From Ectothiorhodosinus mongolicus (GTDB lineage Bacteria > Pseudomonadota > Gammaproteobacteria > Ectothiorhodospirales > Ectothiorhodospiraceae), in the NCBI RefSeq assembly GCF_022406875.1, contig NZ_CP023018.1, positions 717,575 to 781,574 on the forward strand: a stretch of 64,000 bases of DNA, read 5' to 3'. How positions within the stretch are numbered: position 1 is the first letter of the stretch; each line of letters begins with the position of its first letter. Positions 60,934 through 64,000 of this stretch are shown here, one piece after another. The translations under genes and the position numbers were made by a program. The notes beneath the pieces are model-generated. The model saw only the letters and a program-made list of their open reading frames with translations, searched no databases and was not told where the DNA came from.

Positions 60934-62309
60934 CGCAGATGGCCCTCAAAGTAACCGGGGGGATTGTCGGGATTGATAGGCAGCGGTTCTAACCAGGCGA
61001 TAGTGCGCTGATCATGATCGAAATAGCGTTGCGCTACGGCCTGCACTTGTTCGGCGGTCACAGCACGGATCCGCTCGGCAAAGGCTTCGCCCACCTCCCA
61101 AGACAGTCCAGCAGCCTCGAGGCTTCCCAGGCGCATGGCCTGACCATGGATCGAATCGCGACGGTAGACATCAGAAGCCACGACCTGAGCCTTGACGCGC
61201 TCCAGCTCAGCATCCGTCACCAATTCATCTTGGAGGCGCTGCAGCTGAGCTTCAATAGCCACTTCGAGTTCGGTTTGGGTCACCCCTTCGCTGGGCGTCA
61301 CGCTGACCACAAATAGATTATCCAGCCGCGAAAAGCCGGAGTAGCTGGCACTGGCGGAGGCCGCCAGCTCTTGCTCGCGCTCCAACTCTCGGGCAAAGCG
61401 CGCACTGCTGCCGCCATCCAAAATCCCAGCAGCCACCATCAGCGCGTAGGGTTCCCATTCCTCTTCAGCGGTGAGAATCACCGGCGCTTTATAGCCCATG
61501 ATCAAGAGCGGCACACGAGCCGGGGCGCGCACGGTAATGCGGCGCTCACCCAGCTGTGTCACCTCGGTTTGGGACTTAATCAACGGCAAATCACTTGCGG
61601 GGATCGATCCAAAACGGGTCTCGGCCAGGGTCAAAACTTCCTCGGGCCGCACATCGCCCACCACGACCAAGATCGCATTATTGGGGGCATACCAACGCTG
61701 ATACCAAGCGCGCAAATCCTCAATCGTGTAGGCATCGATATCCACCATCCAACCGATCACGGGGTTGCCATAGGGGCTATTGAACCAGGCCGTGGCATTA
61801 AAGTGCTCCCAAGCTAGAGCATTAGGATTGTCATCGGTGCGCAGGCGCCGCTCTTCGCGAACCACCCGCATTTCCTGAATAAACTCTTCTTCAGGAAACG
61901 CCAAGTTCTGCATGCGGTCAGCTTCCAGCATCAAAACCGTATCCAGATGCTCGGCCGATAGCTGCGCGAAATAAGCGGTGAAATCGCGACTGACGAAGGC
62001 ATTCTCACGGCCGCCAAGGCTGGAGATGATGCGCGAGAATTCACCGGCGGGATACTCATGCGTACCATTAAACATCATGTGTTCCAGCGCATGGGAAACC
62101 CCGGTGATGCCGCCATGTTCATGGCTGGAGCCAACGCGATACCAGAGCATGGCAGAGATCACCGGCGCGCGGTGGTCTGGCTGGACCAGCACTTTAAGGC
62201 CGTTATCTAGAGTGAACTCATGCACCCCTGCACTGCGGGGATCAGCAGAAACGGTGCCTGCCAAAAGCAGCACCATCAGCCAACCCCAAAAACCTGTCTT
62301 ACCTCTCAT
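60930..62309 (-). CDS. M16-family zinc peptidase (active subunit)
   Basis: This is a 459-residue periplasmic peptidase. A signal peptide (GWLMVLLLAGTVSA) is followed by the inverted zinc motif HALEHMMFNGTHEYPAGEF and downstream Glu (EADRMQNLAFPEEEF). The C-terminal FARELEREQELAASASASYSG region is typical. It degrades peptides in the envelope. Divergent from ftsY, an arrangement common in gammaproteobacteria. Confidence 0.92.
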   Translation of the reverse strand: MRGKTGFWGWLMVLLLAGTVSADPRSAGVHEFTLDNGLKVLVQPDHRAPVISAMLWYRVGSSHEHGGITGVSHALEHMMFNGTHEYPAGEFSRIISSLGGRENAFVSRDFTAYFAQLSAEHLDTVLMLEADRMQNLAFPEEEFIQEMRVVREERRLRTDDNPNALAWEHFNATAWFNSPYGNPVIGWMVDIDAYTIEDLRAWYQRWYAPNNAILVVVGDVRPEEVLTLAETRFGSIPASDLPLIKSQTEVTQLGERRITVRAPARVPLLIMGYKAPVILTAEEEWEPYALMVAAGILDGGSSARFARELEREQELAASASASYSGFSRLDNLFVVSVTPSEGVTQTELEVAIEAQLQRLQDELVTDAELERVKAQVVASDVYRRDSIHGQAMRLGSLEAAGLSWEVGEAFAERIRAVTAEQVQAVAQRYFDHDQRTIAWLEPLPINPDNPPGYFEGHLR

Positions 62310-62371
62310 TTCGATGCACCTTGCCTAGTGGTAGGATGTGGGTCTTCGCTCAGCATAGACCTGAAATACCC

Positions 62372-63508
62372 ATGTTCGGTTTCCGAAAAAAGCAAAAATC
62401 GACTTCCGAGACGACAGCTGCGCCGCCCGAATCGGCGCCAGAACAGCAGGAATCCCCTGCGGCTGCGCCACCTGGACCCACGCCAGAACAGCAGGAATCG
62501 CCTTTAGCCGCGCCACCTGAAACCCTGGCAGAGCAGCCAGAAACGCTCTCGTCTGTTGAGGATAACCAGCCTCGAGAGACGAAGAAAGGCTTATTTGCGC
62601 GCCTGCGTCAGGGTCTTTCCAAGACCTCATCCCAGCTTACCGACGGTATGGCTGGACTGGTGTTGGGCAAAAAAGCCATTGATGACGAGCTATTAGAAGA
62701 GCTTGAGACGCGCCTGTTAATGGCAGATGTGGGCATTGAGGCCACGGAAACCATTTTGCGAAAGCTCACTCAGCAAGTCGCGCGCAAATCCTTGGATGAT
62801 GCCGATGCCTTGGTGCAGGCTTTAAAGGCCAGCATGACCGAGGTGCTGCTGCCGGTGGAGAAGCCTTTAAATATTGATCGCCGCCACAAACCCATGGTGA
62901 TCCTAGTCCTGGGTATTAACGGCTCAGGCAAAACCACCACCATTGGCAAACTCACGCATCGCCTCAAAGCCCAGGGCCTTTCGGTGATGTTGGCAGCGGG
63001 TGATACCTTTAGGGCAGCAGCGGTAGAACAGCTGCAAACTTGGGGTGCGCGCAATGGTGTCAGCGTGATTGCTCAGGGCCAGGGCGCTGACTCCGCCTCC
63101 GTCATCTTTGATGGGCTGCAAGCGGCTAAGGCCAGGGGCATGGATGTCTTGATTGCCGATACCGCGGGGCGGCTGCACACCCAAGACAATCTCATGGAGG
63201 AGCTGAAGAAAGTGAAGCGAGTCTTGCAGCGTCTGGATCCTGATGCCCCCCATGAAACGCTATTGGTGGTTGATGCCGGCACCGGACAAAACGCCTTGAA
63301 TCAGGCTCGGGAGTTTCATGCGGCCATGGGCCTCACCGGCATGGCGGTCACCAAGCTGGATGGAACCGCTAAGGGCGGTATTTTGTTTGCTATTGCTGAT
63401 CAAGTCGGTGTGCCGGTGCGCTTTATCGGTATTGGCGAGCGCATCGAGGATTTGCGGGAATTTCATGCAGAAGATTTCGTGCAGGCCCTTTTGGACACGC
63501 CACATTGA
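62372..63508 (+). CDS. ftsY: Signal recognition particle receptor FtsY
   Basis: This is a 378-residue SRP-GTPase docking protein. The N-terminal acidic A-domain has a 15-residue repeat (PEQQESPAAAPPGPT). The NG domain follows from about 70: GINGSGKTTTIGKL (G1), DTFRAAAVEQL, DTAGRLHTQDNLMEEL, TKLDGTAKGG. The ATG at 62372 (MFGFRKKQKS) is the natural start. It overlaps ftsE by 4 bp. Confidence 0.96.
   Translation: MFGFRKKQKSTSETTAAPPESAPEQQESPAAAPPGPTPEQQESPLAAPPETLAEQPETLSSVEDNQPRETKKGLFARLRQGLSKTSSQLTDGMAGLVLGKKAIDDELLEELETRLLMADVGIEATETILRKLTQQVARKSLDDADALVQALKASMTEVLLPVEKPLNIDRRHKPMVILVLGINGSGKTTTIGKLTHRLKAQGLSVMLAAGDTFRAAAVEQLQTWGARNGVSVIAQGQGADSASVIFDGLQAAKARGMDVLIADTAGRLHTQDNLMEELKKVKRVLQRLDPDAPHETLLVVDAGTGQNALNQAREFHAAMGLTGMAVTKLDGTAKGGILFAIADQVGVPVRFIGIGERIEDLREFHAEDFVQALLDTPH
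62437..62499 (+). repeat. 45-bp period tandem repeat in ftsY
   Basis: The word GCCAGAACAGCAGGAATC occurs at 62437-62454 and 62482-62499, period 45 bp. A third, degraded protein copy (LAEQPETL) follows. It expands the disordered A-domain without breaking the frame. Confidence 0.8.
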
Positions 63509-64000
63509 TCCAGTTGCGCAATATCACCAAGCGCTATGAGTCGGGCCAAGAGGCTTTATCGCGCATTAATTTAAAAGTCGATGCCGGGGCGATGGCGTTT
63601 CTCACCGGCCACTCGGGCGCGGGGAAAAGTACTCTATTAAAACTCATCGCCTTGATTGAGCGCCCCACCCGCGGGCAGCTAATGGTCAATGGCGCCGAAC
63701 TGACGCAAATGAAGCCGCGGCAAGTGCCTTATTTTCGGCGTCAAATCGGCATTATTTTTCAGGATCATCATCTGCTGCGCGATCGTACGGTGTTCGATAA
63801 CGTCGCTCTGCCGCTGCTGATTCAGGGCTATTCGCGCCAAGAAATTGGCCGACGCGTGCGCGCGGCATTGGACCGCGTAGGCTTGCTGCATAAAGAGCAA
63901 GCTGCGCCAATCACGCTGTCCACCGGGGAGCAGCAGCGCGTCGGTATCGCCCGCGCTGTGGTGCACAAACCCGCCATCTTGCTGGCCGATGAACCGACCG
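63505..64000 (+). CDS. ftsE: Cell-division ABC ATPase FtsE (partial)
   Basis: The frame begins at TTG 63505, overlapping the ftsY stop as TTGA, and runs off the right edge after about 165 residues. IQLRNITKRYESG, Walker A GHSGAGKST, Q-loop IIFQDHHLLRDRTVFDNVALPL and ILLADEPT fit FtsE. The signature motif reads LSTGEQQR instead of the usual LSGGEQQR. FtsE with FtsX controls septal peptidoglycan hydrolases. The rest of the operon is beyond the window. Confidence 0.93.
   Translation, partial: MIQLRNITKRYESGQEALSRINLKVDAGAMAFLTGHSGAGKSTLLKLIALIERPTRGQLMVNGAELTQMKPRQVPYFRRQIGIIFQDHHLLRDRTVFDNVALPLLIQGYSRQEIGRRVRAALDRVGLLHKEQAAPITLSTGEQQRVGIARAVVHKPAILLADEPT

Noticed and set aside
1-64000. tRNA, rRNA or riboswitch
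   Set aside because: No recognisable rRNA segment, tRNA-like cloverleaf or known riboswitch leader was seen by eye. A covariance-model scan would be decisive.

Overview
The window looks like a chromosomal segment of a gammaproteobacterium, probably of the Chromatiales/Ectothiorhodospiraceae type; I cannot name a genus. The evidence is the conserved core: glnE-ilvE, tamA-tamB, ilvD-ubiT, the murU-amgK muramate-recycling pair, argA, rimO, rpmE, mdh, slt, rsmD, two M16 peptidases and ftsY-ftsE. GC is fairly high overall but drops visibly between about 3.5 and 9 kb. No rRNA, tRNA or CRISPR array was recognised.

Region 1 (1-15.8 kb, minus strand) is one tightly packed surface-sugar operon. From its 5' end it reads: ABC flippase, LegB, LegC, LegH/NeuD, LegI, LegG, PtmE, PtmG/PseA-type amidotransferase, HisH, HisF-like, Gfo/Idh/MocA oxidoreductase, CMP-nonulosonate synthetase and a PtmA-like SDR. 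This predicts CMP-legionaminic acid carrying an acetamidino group. The operon then ends in a dikinase-type enzyme that resembles the Campylobacter L-glutamine kinase, followed by a class I amidotransferase (cut by the window edge) that resembles gamma-glutamyl-CDP-amidate hydrolase. Those are two steps of capsular phosphoramidate (MeOPN) biosynthesis. Legionaminate and phosphoramidate chemistry in one operon is the most interesting biology here.

Region 2 (15.8-24.2 kb) is an accessory zone: RelB/YafQ, two FitAB (VapBC) pairs, orphan or broken antitoxins and toxins (BrnA-like, HI1420-like, Phd/VapC remnant), a DUF4143 ATPase, a truncated GDP-fucose synthase, an EPS-type MarR regulator and a REP-associated tyrosine transposase (RAYT). 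It is threaded by about 30 copies (window-wide) of a short repeat with core GGGGACAGATTTATTT, or the variant GGGGACAGACCCCTTTTT, often as inverted hairpin pairs (REPIN-like). Copies also sit at 28, 37, 38.6, 40, 51 and 52.8 kb. Many abut genes exactly: seven genes end in a TAA lying on the repeat boundary, four run into the repeat and acquire a GTDLF tail, and several have their starts or leaders replaced by it.

Region 3 (24.2-64 kb) is mostly housekeeping: ilvE-glnE; a Fur-box-controlled ferric iron ABC importer; tamAB; a beta-CASP hydrolase and argE; an AbrB/PIN remnant; ilvD-ubiT-murU-amgK; glgX-argA; rimO, rpmE and a secreted nuclease; a HipBA-type module bracketed by 62-bp direct repeats; mdh; a FEN-like exonuclease with DUF1007 and a NicO nickel/cobalt exporter; slt; rsmD; an M16 peptidase pair; ftsY and the start of ftsE.
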